Source: an uncultured Clostridia bacterium (GTDB taxonomy: Bacteria; Bacillota; Clostridia; Oscillospirales; Acutalibacteraceae). Taken from it: a stretch of 6,050 bases of DNA. The stretch is taken from assembly GCA_946187095.1 (NCBI GenBank), contig CAMHPW010000072.1, forward strand, positions 1-6,050, read 5' to 3'. This document shows, piece by piece, positions 1-6,050 of the stretch. Below the pieces are notes generated by a model. The model made no database searches. It saw nothing but the letters and a program-made list of their open reading frames with translations, and was not told the DNA's origin. A program made the translations under genes and the position numbers. Numbering within the stretch: the first letter of the stretch is position 1; every line of letters starts with the position of its first letter.

Positions 1-354
1 TTGAAATCTCATAAAAAAGAAAAAGAAGACCAGAATCCAAAAATGTCGAAAATAACCTGTGGGATTTCTAATAATTATAAAAGTATAATATCACCTAAAT
101 ATGATTATTTATTTTTAAAAGGTGATTCCAATATAACGAATAATTATACAAAAAATATCTCATCAAATACGGATGAAATGCAGTCTAAAATAAAATCAGA
201 TAATTGCGATGAATTGGAATCTTCCATAGGGGTAAATCAGTATGATTTAGTAATATTTAGTGGTGATTTAAATTATAGAATAAATATGGATAAAGATGTA
301 TGTAAAAAATTAATGGAATCAAAAGACTTTGAATCTTTATTAGAAAAAGAAAAA
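1..354 (+). CDS. Fragment of a eukaryotic-type inositol polyphosphate 5-phosphatase, open at both ends
   Basis: This frame is open from the left edge, so the TTG at position 1 is probably not a true start. Seen directly: residues 81-94 read YDLVIFSGDLNYRI, followed by an Asp/Val/Lys-rich helix and DFESLLEK at 109-116. In the inositol polyphosphate 5-phosphatase family (endonuclease/exonuclease/phosphatase fold), GDLNYR is a catalytic-core motif. It is normally followed about 20 residues later by a leucine-leucine and then a DQL motif. Here the match stops just before DQL, where the sequence turns into mfd. The earlier family motifs and the C-terminal PAWCDR motif are absent, so only a small internal piece is present. 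Residues 1-78 are rich in Lys, Asn and Ser, like the low-complexity insertions of AT-rich protist proteins. Such enzymes remove the 5-phosphate from phosphoinositides or inositol phosphates. GC is about 24% and 8 of 10 Ile codons are ATA, unlike the rest of the window. The frame stays open to 471, but beyond ~355 it is only an out-of-frame reading of mfd. Confidence 0.7.
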
Positions 355-356
355 GT
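343..356. other. Chimeric join between AT-rich eukaryote-like DNA and bacterial mfd
   Basis: The 5-phosphatase similarity (frame 1) ends around 348-354. The Mfd similarity (frame 2) can be followed back to about 344, where an in-frame TAG at 341-343 closes it. Both sides share the run GAAAAAGAAAAAG at 343-355, so the exact breakpoint is hidden inside a purine-rich stretch that could serve as microhomology. GC content and codon use change sharply at this point and two conserved genes are both cut. This supports a chimeric join, most simply an assembly or library artefact, or contamination in a mixed gut-type sample. I see no insertion sequence, integrase or attachment site that would explain it biologically. 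Confidence 0.8.
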
Positions 357-2386
357 CATCTTCCAAAGGCAAGGCGATTTTCAGCTTGTCGGAATTGTCT
401 GTAGGAGATTATGTTGTACATTCGACTTACGGAGTCGGAAAATTTCAGGGCGTTCAGAAAAGGGAATATGAAAATATCGTGAAAGACTATATCACGATAC
501 AGTATGCCAAGGGCGATATGCTTTATGTGCCCGTGACACAGCTTGACATGGTTTCCAAATATATAGGACCTCGTGAAGATGCGGATATCAAATTAAACAG
601 GCTTGGCGGTACGGAATGGCAGAAAGCCAAAAACCGTGTACGCAAAGCCGTTCAGGATATTGCAGACGAACTGATCAAGCTGTATGCCGAAAGAATGAAA
701 TCAAAGGGCTTTGCATTCAGTGAGGATCATGAATGGCACAGGGATTTTGAACAGAAGTTTGAATATGAAGATACCTACGACCAGAAAAAAGCCACGGCTG
801 AGATCAAGCATGATATGGAAAGTCTTGCCCCGATGGACAGGCTTTTATGCGGAGATGTCGGTTTCGGCAAAACGGAAGTCGCATTCCGAGCAGCTTTCAA
901 ATGTGTAGCGGATTCCAAACAGTGTATCATGCTTGTACCTACAACGATTCTGGCATGGCAGCATTACCAGACGGCTTTGAGAAGATTCGAGGGATTCCCC
1001 GTGAATATAGAATTGCTTTCAAGATTCCGCACGCCGTCACAGCAAATGTCGATTATTAAAAAACTCAAAACAGGTGAAATAGATTTCGTCATAGGCACTC
1101 ACAGATTGATTTCAAAAGACGTTGAATTCCATGATTTAGGTCTTGCGATTATAGATGAAGAACAGCGTTTCGGCGTGGCACAGAAAGAGAAATTCAAACA
1201 GATGTGCAAAAATGTAGATGTATTGACGCTTTCGGCAACGCCTATTCCGAGAACTTTGAATATGTCCATGTCGGGTATCAGGGATATGTCTACTTTGGAA
1301 GAAGCCCCGCAGGACAGACATCCCATACAGACGTATGTTCTGGAATATGATGAAAACGTCATCAATGAGGCGATCAGACGTGAATTAAGGCGTGGGGGAC
1401 AGGTGTTTTATTTATATAATTCTGTCGAGGGGATAGATCTGAAAGCCAAGAAAATAGCGGAAGATATCTCCGAGGCGAAAGTTGCATACGGTCACGGCAA
1501 AATGACGGAAAATCAGCTTTCGGAGGTATGGCGGCAAATGCTGGAACAGGAAATCAACGTGCTTGTCAGTACCACCATCATTGAAACAGGTGTCGATATC
1601 CCGAATGCGAATACGCTTATTATCGAAAATGCCGACAGAATGGGGCTTTCACAGCTTCATCAGATCAGAGGACGTGTGGGACGTTCTTCCAGACGTGCAT
1701 ACGCTTACCTGACATTCAGACCTGACAAGATATTAAGTGAAATTTCACAGAAACGTCTTGATGCTATCAAGGAATTCACGGAATTCGGTTCGGGATTCAA
1801 AATAGCCATGCGTGACCTTGAACTGAGGGGTGCAGGAAATATTTTAGGTGCAAAACAACACGGTCACATGGCAGATGTCGGCTATGATATGTATATGAAA
1901 CTGCTGAATCACGCCGTACAGGAGGCAAAGGGCGAGGATACCGAAGATATCGATGAAGAATGTCTGTTGGACGTTCAGATCGATGCCTATATTCCCGATG
2001 ACTATATCGGCAATCTCAACAGAAGATTGGAGATATACAGAAAAATTGCGGATATCCGAAATGCCGATGATGCAAGTGATGTGATCGACGAATTGGCAGA
2101 CCGTTTCGGAGATGTGCCGAAATCCGTCAACGGTCTGGTGAATGTGGCACTTCTGAGGAGCAAGGCGAAAAAAATGGGGATCTATGAGATAAGACAGCAG
2201 AATGACCATTTGAATATCTATGTGAAGCAGTTGAAATCACAGGCGGTTGCGGATATTCTCGGTAAACTCAACGGCAGAGCCGTACTTCATGCAGGTGAAA
2301 AACCGCATATATCCGTTGCCATAAGAAAGTGCGATACGATCGGCGGACTGTTCAACGAAATTTTCGGCATGAACTTTGGAAAATAA
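344..2386 (+). CDS. mfd: Transcription-repair coupling factor Mfd, C-terminal ~680 residues (5' truncated)
   Basis: Mfd is an ATP-driven DNA translocase. It pushes stalled RNA polymerase off lesions and recruits the UvrAB excision machinery. Counting from the lysine codon at 344, residues 1-14 form the basic linker typical of the family before the RNA-polymerase-interacting domain, whose GDYVVH motif is at 21-26. The helicase core follows: Walker A GDVGFGKTE at 170-178, the DEEQ box at 271-274, SATPIPRT at 297-304, and motif VI QIRGRVGRS at 440-448. Then come the RecG/Mfd translocation motif with LELRGAGNILG at 492-502 and the C-terminal autoinhibitory domain at roughly 544-674. Full-length Mfd has about 1150-1180 residues, so the UvrB-like, UvrA-binding N-terminal portion (roughly 470-500 residues) is missing at the join. 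No genuine start is visible. TTG at 386 is in frame, but it lies inside the conserved region and should not be taken as the start. The remainder has no frameshift or lost motif, so in its own genome the gene is probably intact. Confidence 0.96.
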   Translation, partial: KKKKSSSKGKAIFSLSELSVGDYVVHSTYGVGKFQGVQKREYENIVKDYITIQYAKGDMLYVPVTQLDMVSKYIGPREDADIKLNRLGGTEWQKAKNRVRKAVQDIADELIKLYAERMKSKGFAFSEDHEWHRDFEQKFEYEDTYDQKKATAEIKHDMESLAPMDRLLCGDVGFGKTEVAFRAAFKCVADSKQCIMLVPTTILAWQHYQTALRRFEGFPVNIELLSRFRTPSQQMSIIKKLKTGEIDFVIGTHRLISKDVEFHDLGLAIIDEEQRFGVAQKEKFKQMCKNVDVLTLSATPIPRTLNMSMSGIRDMSTLEEAPQDRHPIQTYVLEYDENVINEAIRRELRRGGQVFYLYNSVEGIDLKAKKIAEDISEAKVAYGHGKMTENQLSEVWRQMLEQEINVLVSTTIIETGVDIPNANTLIIENADRMGLSQLHQIRGRVGRSSRRAYAYLTFRPDKILSEISQKRLDAIKEFTEFGSGFKIAMRDLELRGAGNILGAKQHGHMADVGYDMYMKLLNHAVQEAKGEDTEDIDEECLLDVQIDAYIPDDYIGNLNRRLEIYRKIADIRNADDASDVIDELADRFGDVPKSVNGLVNVALLRSKAKKMGIYEIRQQNDHLNIYVKQLKSQAVADILGKLNGRAVLHAGEKPHISVAIRKCDTIGGLFNEIFGMNFGK

Positions 2387-2404
2387 AATTTTTTATAAAA
2401 AATT
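2387..2404. repeat. Perfect 18-bp all-A/T palindrome just after the mfd stop
   Basis: Starting one base after the mfd TAA, AATTTTTTATAAAAAATT reads the same on both strands. It has no loop and no G or C, so it is not a standard intrinsic terminator, though it could weakly aid termination of mfd. It lies directly upstream of the next gene's promoter. It may simply reflect an AT-rich upstream region (UP-element-like), or chance. Confidence 0.5.
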
Positions 2405-2405
2405 G

Positions 2406-2434
2406 TAGACTTTATCAAAGATTTGTTATATAAT
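2406..2434 (+). promoter_or_regulatory. Predicted sigma-A-type promoter of the lipoprotein gene
   Basis: A perfect -10 hexamer TATAAT sits at 2429-2434. A weaker -35, TAGACT (4 of 6 to TTGACA), lies at 2406-2411, giving a 17-bp spacer. Transcription would start near 2441, about 35 nt before the ATG at 2477. This suggests the lipoprotein gene is at least partly independent of mfd. Confidence 0.6.
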
Positions 2435-2476
2435 AGTCTTTGTATGCAAATTATTTTCTGAAAGGAAGAAAAATTT

Positions 2477-3613
2477 ATGAAAAATATAGGCAAAAAGATA
2501 TCCGCCTTTGCATTGGCGGCAGTGCTGGCGTGTGCGGCGGCAGGCTGTACCATCGGTCCGGGAAAATGGAGTTACAAAACCGATATATCCGAGATTTCCG
2601 CAGGAAGCTGGATATACAACACTTATCAGAGCTATAATGAGGCTTTGGACAAGATTCGGGAAGCAAATGCCGACAATGAGGATTTTGATATTCAACTGAT
2701 GGATATCAAAAAGGAAAAGATCGAGGACAAGAATGCAGTGGACTGGATATTTGATGAGGCAAAAGACAAGTGTATTGCCCTTCTCACAGTCGAAAAGCTG
2801 GCACAGGAAAAGAATATTGTCATTGACGAATCCCAGATGAAGATGACAGGCGATATGTATCTGCAGTATTATTACAATTCCAGTGACGAATCCAAGGCTT
2901 TCTATGAAAGACTGGGTGTTTCGGAGGACAGTTTTTCGGAAAGCGTTGTAAAATACGGCTTTATCTATCAGGAACTTGCTGAAAAAATGTACGGTAAGGA
3001 CGGCGAAAAGGAAGTTGCCGATGCAGATGTGCAGAAATACTATGCAGAAAACTATATGTCCTATTATTACATAGCCTATTCTCTCAAGACGACAGACGAG
3101 GACGGAAATTCCGTTGACCTTGACGATGAGGCGAAAGAAAAAGCAACTGCCGATTTCAACAAATACCGCAACATGATCAACAATGACAAGAAAACGACAG
3201 CCGATGTGGAAACACAGTATAAGACAGATTTTGAAGCCGAAAGCGTTCCGAGCAGTTCCAACAAGCTGCTCAAAACGGATTTTGATGAATCCACCACTTT
3301 GAGTGACGATTTGAAAAAGGCTATCAAAGATAACAAGGCTGCCCAGGCGGTTGTTACGACAATTGATGATACTCTCTACCTGATTTATACAGACAATATG
3401 ACAGAACTGGCAAAGAAAATCAAATATTCCGAAGATGCCGCCGAGGACGAAACGGATTATATCGACAAATTCAATGTTGTTTTTGCAATGAAAAAAGACG
3501 AGTTTGAAAAATATCTTGAAGATGAAAAGAGCAAACTCAAATATGAAACAAATGATCAGTGCATCTCTGCCTATACCGTTGACAGAGTGATCAGTATCGC
3601 AAAAGGAAATTAA
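2477..3613 (+). CDS. PrsA/SurA-like secreted lipoprotein, without a clear parvulin domain
   Basis: This is a 378-residue protein. Residues 1-24 form a lipoprotein signal: a basic start (MKNIGKK), an alanine-rich hydrophobic stretch, and AAGC with Cys24 as the likely lipidated residue. The mature protein would be anchored on the outer face of the membrane. Most of it is charged and helical. Residues ~85-125 (a conserved-looking helix, then [13 protein letters not shown]) and ~180-203 ([12 protein letters not shown]) resemble the N-terminal chaperone region of PrsA/SurA foldases and the linker leading into the catalytic domain. Where a parvulin prolyl isomerase would follow (~195-310), I do not see the usual ASHIL-type start or the later conserved motifs, so catalysis is doubtful. 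A foldase-type gene next to mfd is, as I recall, a common arrangement in Firmicutes, which supports the assignment. The start is ATG 2477, with AGGAAG at 2463-2468 upstream. A role in folding exported proteins is inference. A plain lipoprotein of unknown function is the alternative. Confidence 0.75.
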   Translation: MKNIGKKISAFALAAVLACAAAGCTIGPGKWSYKTDISEISAGSWIYNTYQSYNEALDKIREANADNEDFDIQLMDIKKEKIEDKNAVDWIFDEAKDKCIALLTVEKLAQEKNIVIDESQMKMTGDMYLQYYYNSSDESKAFYERLGVSEDSFSESVVKYGFIYQELAEKMYGKDGEKEVADADVQKYYAENYMSYYYIAYSLKTTDEDGNSVDLDDEAKEKATADFNKYRNMINNDKKTTADVETQYKTDFEAESVPSSSNKLLKTDFDESTTLSDDLKKAIKDNKAAQAVVTTIDDTLYLIYTDNMTELAKKIKYSEDAAEDETDYIDKFNVVFAMKKDEFEKYLEDEKSKLKYETNDQCISAYTVDRVISIAKGN

Positions 3614-3622
3614 GATCAAAGG

Positions 3623-3662
3623 CTGTCCGTCAGAAAATACTCTGTCGGACAGTTTTATTTTT
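3623..3662 (+). terminator. Rho-independent terminator after the lipoprotein gene
   Basis: The arms CTGTCCG (3623-3629) and CGGACAG (3646-3652) pair perfectly. After one T/T mismatch an inner CAGA/TCTG stem continues around the loop AAATAC. The T-rich tract TTTTATTTTT follows at 3653-3662. It starts 9 nt after the lipoprotein stop codon and separates that gene from lepA. There is no T-tract on the other strand, so it acts in one direction only. Confidence 0.92.
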
Positions 3663-3673
3663 CTGCAAAAACA

Positions 3674-3703
3674 TTTACAAATATGCCTGAGATATGATAT
3701 AAT
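3674..3703 (+). promoter_or_regulatory. Strong extended -10 promoter of lepA
   Basis: The -35 is TTTACA (3674-3679, 5 of 6 to consensus). After an 18-bp spacer comes a perfect TATAAT (3698-3703), preceded by TGA so that the extended -10 motif TGnTATAAT is complete. Transcription should begin near 3710, giving a leader of about 25 nt before the TTG start at 3735. The promoter sits directly behind the terminator, so lepA begins a new transcription unit. Confidence 0.85.
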
Positions 3704-3723
3704 GAAACGGAATAAACTAAAGC

Positions 3724-3729
3724 AGGTGA
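3724..3729 (+). promoter_or_regulatory. Shine-Dalgarno site that decides the lepA start
   Basis: AGGTGA at 3724-3729 is 5 nt upstream of TTG 3735, an ideal spacing. The alternative in-frame ATG at 3702 shares bases with the -10 hexamer (3698-3703), lies upstream of the predicted transcript start, and has no ribosome binding site. Confidence 0.8.
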
Positions 3730-3734
3730 ATGAT

Positions 3735-5540
3735 TTGGATAAAAGCAAAATAAGAAATTTCAGTATCATCGCCCATATCGATCACGGCAAATCCACCCTT
3801 GCCGACAGGATTCTTGAACAGACACAGTCTGTTGCCGTCAGGGATATGGAAGATCAGTTGCTTGACAATATGGACTTGGAACGTGAAAGGGGCATTACCA
3901 TCAAAGCCCATGCCGTCACGCTCGTTTACAATGCCGATGACGGTGAAGAATATATTTTCAATCTCATTGATACCCCCGGACACGTTGATTTTAACTATGA
4001 AGTATCACGTTCACTGGCAGCCTGTGAGGGTGCGGTGCTTGTTGTTGACGCTTCTCAGGGCATTGAAGCCCAGACACTTGCCAATACCTATCTCGCATTG
4101 GATGCAGGGCTTGAGATCGTGCCTGTCATCAATAAAATAGACCTGCCGAGTGCCGATCCCGACAGAGTCAAAAAGGAAATCGAAGATGTGATCGGCTTGC
4201 CGGCGGAAGATGCCCCCTGCATTTCCGCAAAAGTCGGTATCAACATACATGATGTCATGGAACAGATCGTCGAACTCATTCCCTCTCCGAAAGGCGATGA
4301 CACCAAGCCCCTGCAGGCTTTGATATTTGATTCTTACTATGACAGCTATAAGGGCGTTATAATCTATGTCAGAGTGAAAGAGGGCTGTCTGAAAGTAGGC
4401 GATACGATAAAACTCATGGCAACAGGTTCGGAATTCAATGTCGTGGAATGCGGATTCATGCGTGCAACGAATTTAGAGCCGACAAGTGCCTTATATGCAG
4501 GTGAAGTAGGTTATATAGCGGCTTCCATTAAAACCGTCAGTGATGCAAGAGTCGGCGATACCGTTACACTTGCGGATCATCCTGCAAGCGAGCCGTTACC
4601 GGGATATCGTGCCGTACAGCCGATGGTATTCTGCGGCATCTATCCTGCCGACGGTGCAAAATATCCCGATTTGCGTGAAGCCCTTGAAAAACTCGAACTC
4701 AATGATGCCGCACTTTCCTTTGAGCCTGAAACGTCCGTTGCATTGGGATTCGGATTCCGCTGCGGATTTCTGGGACTTCTCCATATGGAGATCATTCAGG
4801 AACGTCTTGAAAGAGAATATAACCTTGATTTGATTACGACTGCACCCAGCGTTATTTTCAGAATCACCAAAAATGACGGCAAAGTCGAATATATCGACAA
4901 TCCGACAAATTATCCCGATCCGTCGCAAATCGTAAAAGCCGAAGAACCTGTTACAGAGGCACATATCTATTCACCGTCGGAGTATGTCGGCAATATCATG
5001 GAATTGTGTCAGGACAGGCGTGGCGTATTCAAAGACATGAAATATATCGATGCCGACAGGGTGGATATACACTATATTTTGCCGCTGGCTGAGATTGTCT
5101 ATGACTTTTTCGATACGCTCAAATCCCGTACAAGAGGCTATGCGTCATTCGATTATGAAGTGGCAGGCTATGAGGAATCCAAGCTTGTCAAGCTCGATAT
5201 CATGCTCAACGGTGAAGTCGTTGACGCACTTTCATTTATCATTCATGCGGATAAAGCCTACAGTCGTGCAAGAAAAATGGCAGAGAAACTCAAGGAGAAA
5301 ATCCCCAGACAGCTTTTTGAAGTGCCGATACAGGCGTGTATCGGCGGAAAGATCATCGCCCGTGAAACCGTCAAGGCTATGCGAAAAGACGTTCTGGCAA
5401 AGTGTTACGGCGGTGACATTACCCGTAAGAAAAAGCTGCTTGAAAAGCAGAAAGAGGGTAAAAAGCGTATGCGTCAGTTAGGCACTGTCGAAGTACCGCA
5501 GGAGGCTTTCATGGCTGTCCTCAAACTCGACACGGAATAA
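3735..5540 (+). CDS. lepA: Elongation factor 4 (LepA), ribosome-associated translational GTPase
   Basis: LepA binds the ribosome and is reported to back-translocate it or to act in initiation and 30S assembly. It works in the cytoplasm and at the membrane. Counting from TTG 3735 the protein has 601 residues, the usual family length. The GTPase motifs are all present: AHIDHGKST at 13-21 (G1), RGIT at 52-55 (G2), DTPGH at 79-83 (G3), NKID at 133-136 (G4) and SAK at 164-166 (G5). The translation-factor beta-barrel and EF-G-like domains follow, including the family signature [16 protein letters not shown]. The C-terminal domain unique to LepA ends with [25 protein letters not shown] and [11 protein letters not shown]. 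No frameshift or missing motif is seen. An upstream ATG at 3702 would add 11 residues ([11 protein letters not shown]), but it lies in the promoter. The TTG start after AGGTGA brings the N-terminus to the normal family form. The DUF3783 gene follows after 26 nt and is probably co-transcribed. Confidence 0.97.
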   Translation: MDKSKIRNFSIIAHIDHGKSTLADRILEQTQSVAVRDMEDQLLDNMDLERERGITIKAHAVTLVYNADDGEEYIFNLIDTPGHVDFNYEVSRSLAACEGAVLVVDASQGIEAQTLANTYLALDAGLEIVPVINKIDLPSADPDRVKKEIEDVIGLPAEDAPCISAKVGINIHDVMEQIVELIPSPKGDDTKPLQALIFDSYYDSYKGVIIYVRVKEGCLKVGDTIKLMATGSEFNVVECGFMRATNLEPTSALYAGEVGYIAASIKTVSDARVGDTVTLADHPASEPLPGYRAVQPMVFCGIYPADGAKYPDLREALEKLELNDAALSFEPETSVALGFGFRCGFLGLLHMEIIQERLEREYNLDLITTAPSVIFRITKNDGKVEYIDNPTNYPDPSQIVKAEEPVTEAHIYSPSEYVGNIMELCQDRRGVFKDMKYIDADRVDIHYILPLAEIVYDFFDTLKSRTRGYASFDYEVAGYEESKLVKLDIMLNGEVVDALSFIIHADKAYSRARKMAEKLKEKIPRQLFEVPIQACIGGKIIARETVKAMRKDVLAKCYGGDITRKKKLLEKQKEGKKRMRQLGTVEVPQEAFMAVLKLDTE

Positions 5541-5566
5541 TTTTTTGATATACAGGAGTTTAAAAT

Positions 5567-5941
5567 ATGAAAAAGACAGTTTTGCTTTTTAATTTTGATG
5601 AAAAAAGACTTCCGCTTGTCAAACAGGCAATTATGCCTTTGAAAACGGGTATCAAAGTCGTGGAGAAAAAGGACTTCCATCAGGTATTGGGATATCTTGC
5701 GGATATACCGGGCTTTCAGGCGATAGAGGGTGAAGCAACCGAAACCTTTGATGACGAAATGCTTGTCATGGCAGGATTTACAGGAAGTGATGTCAATGCA
5801 CTTCTTATGGCATTGAAAAAACATAAGTTAAGGGTTGATCTGAAAGCTGTCATGACAATGACAAATTCCCTTTGGGACTGCGTGAAGATCCATGATGCCG
5901 TGAAAGCCGACCATGAAGAAATGCACAAAAACAATGCATAA
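5567..5941 (+). CDS. DUF3783 domain protein of unknown function
   Basis: This is a 124-residue soluble protein with no signal peptide or membrane segment. The N-terminal ~50 residues begin with a hydrophobic strand (KTVLLFNF) and look like a small alpha/beta unit. Residues ~63-119 match my memory of DUF3783: DDEMLVMAGF, then a helix, then the conserved LKAVMTMTNSLWD and a final EH-like motif (DHEEM). The function of this family is not known to me, and I propose none. The start is ATG 5567, with AGGAG at 5554-5558 (8 nt spacing). The gene is 26 nt behind lepA with no terminator between, so the two probably share a transcript from the lepA promoter. Its last codons and stop (AAT GCA TAA) fall inside an AT-rich repeat, so the extreme C-terminus may differ from that of relatives. 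Confidence 0.8.
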   Translation: MKKTVLLFNFDEKRLPLVKQAIMPLKTGIKVVEKKDFHQVLGYLADIPGFQAIEGEATETFDDEMLVMAGFTGSDVNALLMALKKHKLRVDLKAVMTMTNSLWDCVKIHDAVKADHEEMHKNNA

Positions 5942-5993
5942 TTCATAATGCATAATTAAATTTCACGACAGGAATAATTATGCATTATGCATT
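5933..5993. repeat. AT-rich inverted repeat overlapping the DUF3783 stop codon
   Basis: CATAATGCATAATTA at 5944-5958 is the exact reverse complement of 5975-5989, giving a 15-bp stem around a 16-nt loop. A few more pairs follow after one mismatch (5940-5942 with 5991-5993). The left side also holds two direct copies of AATGCATAATT (5933-5943 and 5947-5957), and the right side repeats ATGCATT with a 7-bp period. There is no T-tract after the right arm, so it is not a standard terminator. It could stabilise the 3' end of the lepA-DUF3783 message, or be a small dispersed repeat or MITE-like element. One copy in this window cannot decide. Confidence 0.75.
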
Positions 5994-6050
5994 CTTAAGG
6001 TTGAAACACAGTGACTAAAACCCCATAGCTAAAATAAGGTGCACAAAACC

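Noticed and set aside
386..388. TTG as a true start of a short, helicase-only Mfd
   Set aside because: Clear Mfd-type sequence continues in frame upstream to 344 and there is no Shine-Dalgarno site before 386. The position is only the first start-like codon after the break.
355..471. Continuation of the first frame past the join
   Set aside because: From ~355 the DNA encodes conserved Mfd in another frame. The residues read in frame 1 (Arg/Cys-rich) match nothing in either family, so this is no fusion protein.
2426..3769. A long open frame of 447 codons on the minus strand over the lipoprotein gene
   Set aside because: It runs antisense to a gene with a promoter, ribosome binding site, lipobox and terminator. 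Its product is a Phe/Ile/Cys-rich string without recognisable motifs and it has no ribosome binding site that I can see. It also crosses the lepA promoter and the terminator. It is a composition shadow.
5933..5993. Terminal inverted repeat as an intrinsic terminator
   Set aside because: The stem is almost wholly A/T and no T-tract follows the right arm. It may affect the message end, but it does not meet the usual criteria.
6012..6020. GACTAAAAC near the right edge, like the 3' end of some type VI CRISPR repeats
   Set aside because: There is only one copy, no pairing stem precedes it, and no second repeat or spacer pattern is visible in the remaining ~30 bases. The following flank would have to be read before any CRISPR claim.

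Overview
The window is two unrelated pieces of DNA joined near positions 343-356. Positions 1 to about 350 are very AT-rich (about 24% GC counted over 1-360). They carry one open frame that encodes part of a eukaryotic-type inositol polyphosphate 5-phosphatase, recognised by its GDLNYR motif in an Asn/Lys/Ser-rich, low-complexity context. Eight of its ten isoleucine codons are ATA. This looks like protist DNA (apicomplexan-like is a guess), not bacterial DNA. The fragment is open at the left edge and cut off at the join.

From about 344 to the end the sequence is bacterial. GC rises to the 40s in the lines I counted, Shine-Dalgarno sites are clear, and the layout is compact and all on the + strand. 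Protein similarity recalled from memory points to a Gram-positive clostridial organism of the Ruminococcus/Oscillospiraceae type. The genes in order are: the C-terminal ~60% of mfd (transcription-repair coupling factor), with its N-terminal half lost at the join; a lipoprotein resembling the PrsA/SurA foldase family but without a clear parvulin domain; a complete lepA (elongation factor 4); and a small DUF3783 protein.

Transcription units can be read from the sequence. The lipoprotein gene has its own promoter (-10 TATAAT at 2429-2434) and ends at a strong intrinsic terminator (3623-3662). lepA starts anew from a near-consensus extended -10 promoter (3674-3703). The DUF3783 gene lies 26 nt behind lepA with a good ribosome binding site and is probably co-transcribed. 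The promoter tells us the lepA start is TTG at 3735: the upstream in-frame ATG at 3702 overlaps the -10 box. The DUF3783 gene runs into an AT-rich inverted repeat (5933-5993) that contains its stop codon. The last ~57 bases hold nothing I can identify.

The bacterial genes are housekeeping: DNA repair coupled to transcription, secretion or folding outside the membrane, and translation quality control. I see no defence, mobile or biosynthetic system. The feature most worth attention is the eukaryote/bacterium join. A chimeric assembly or contamination explains it best, and it should be settled before any claim of gene transfer.
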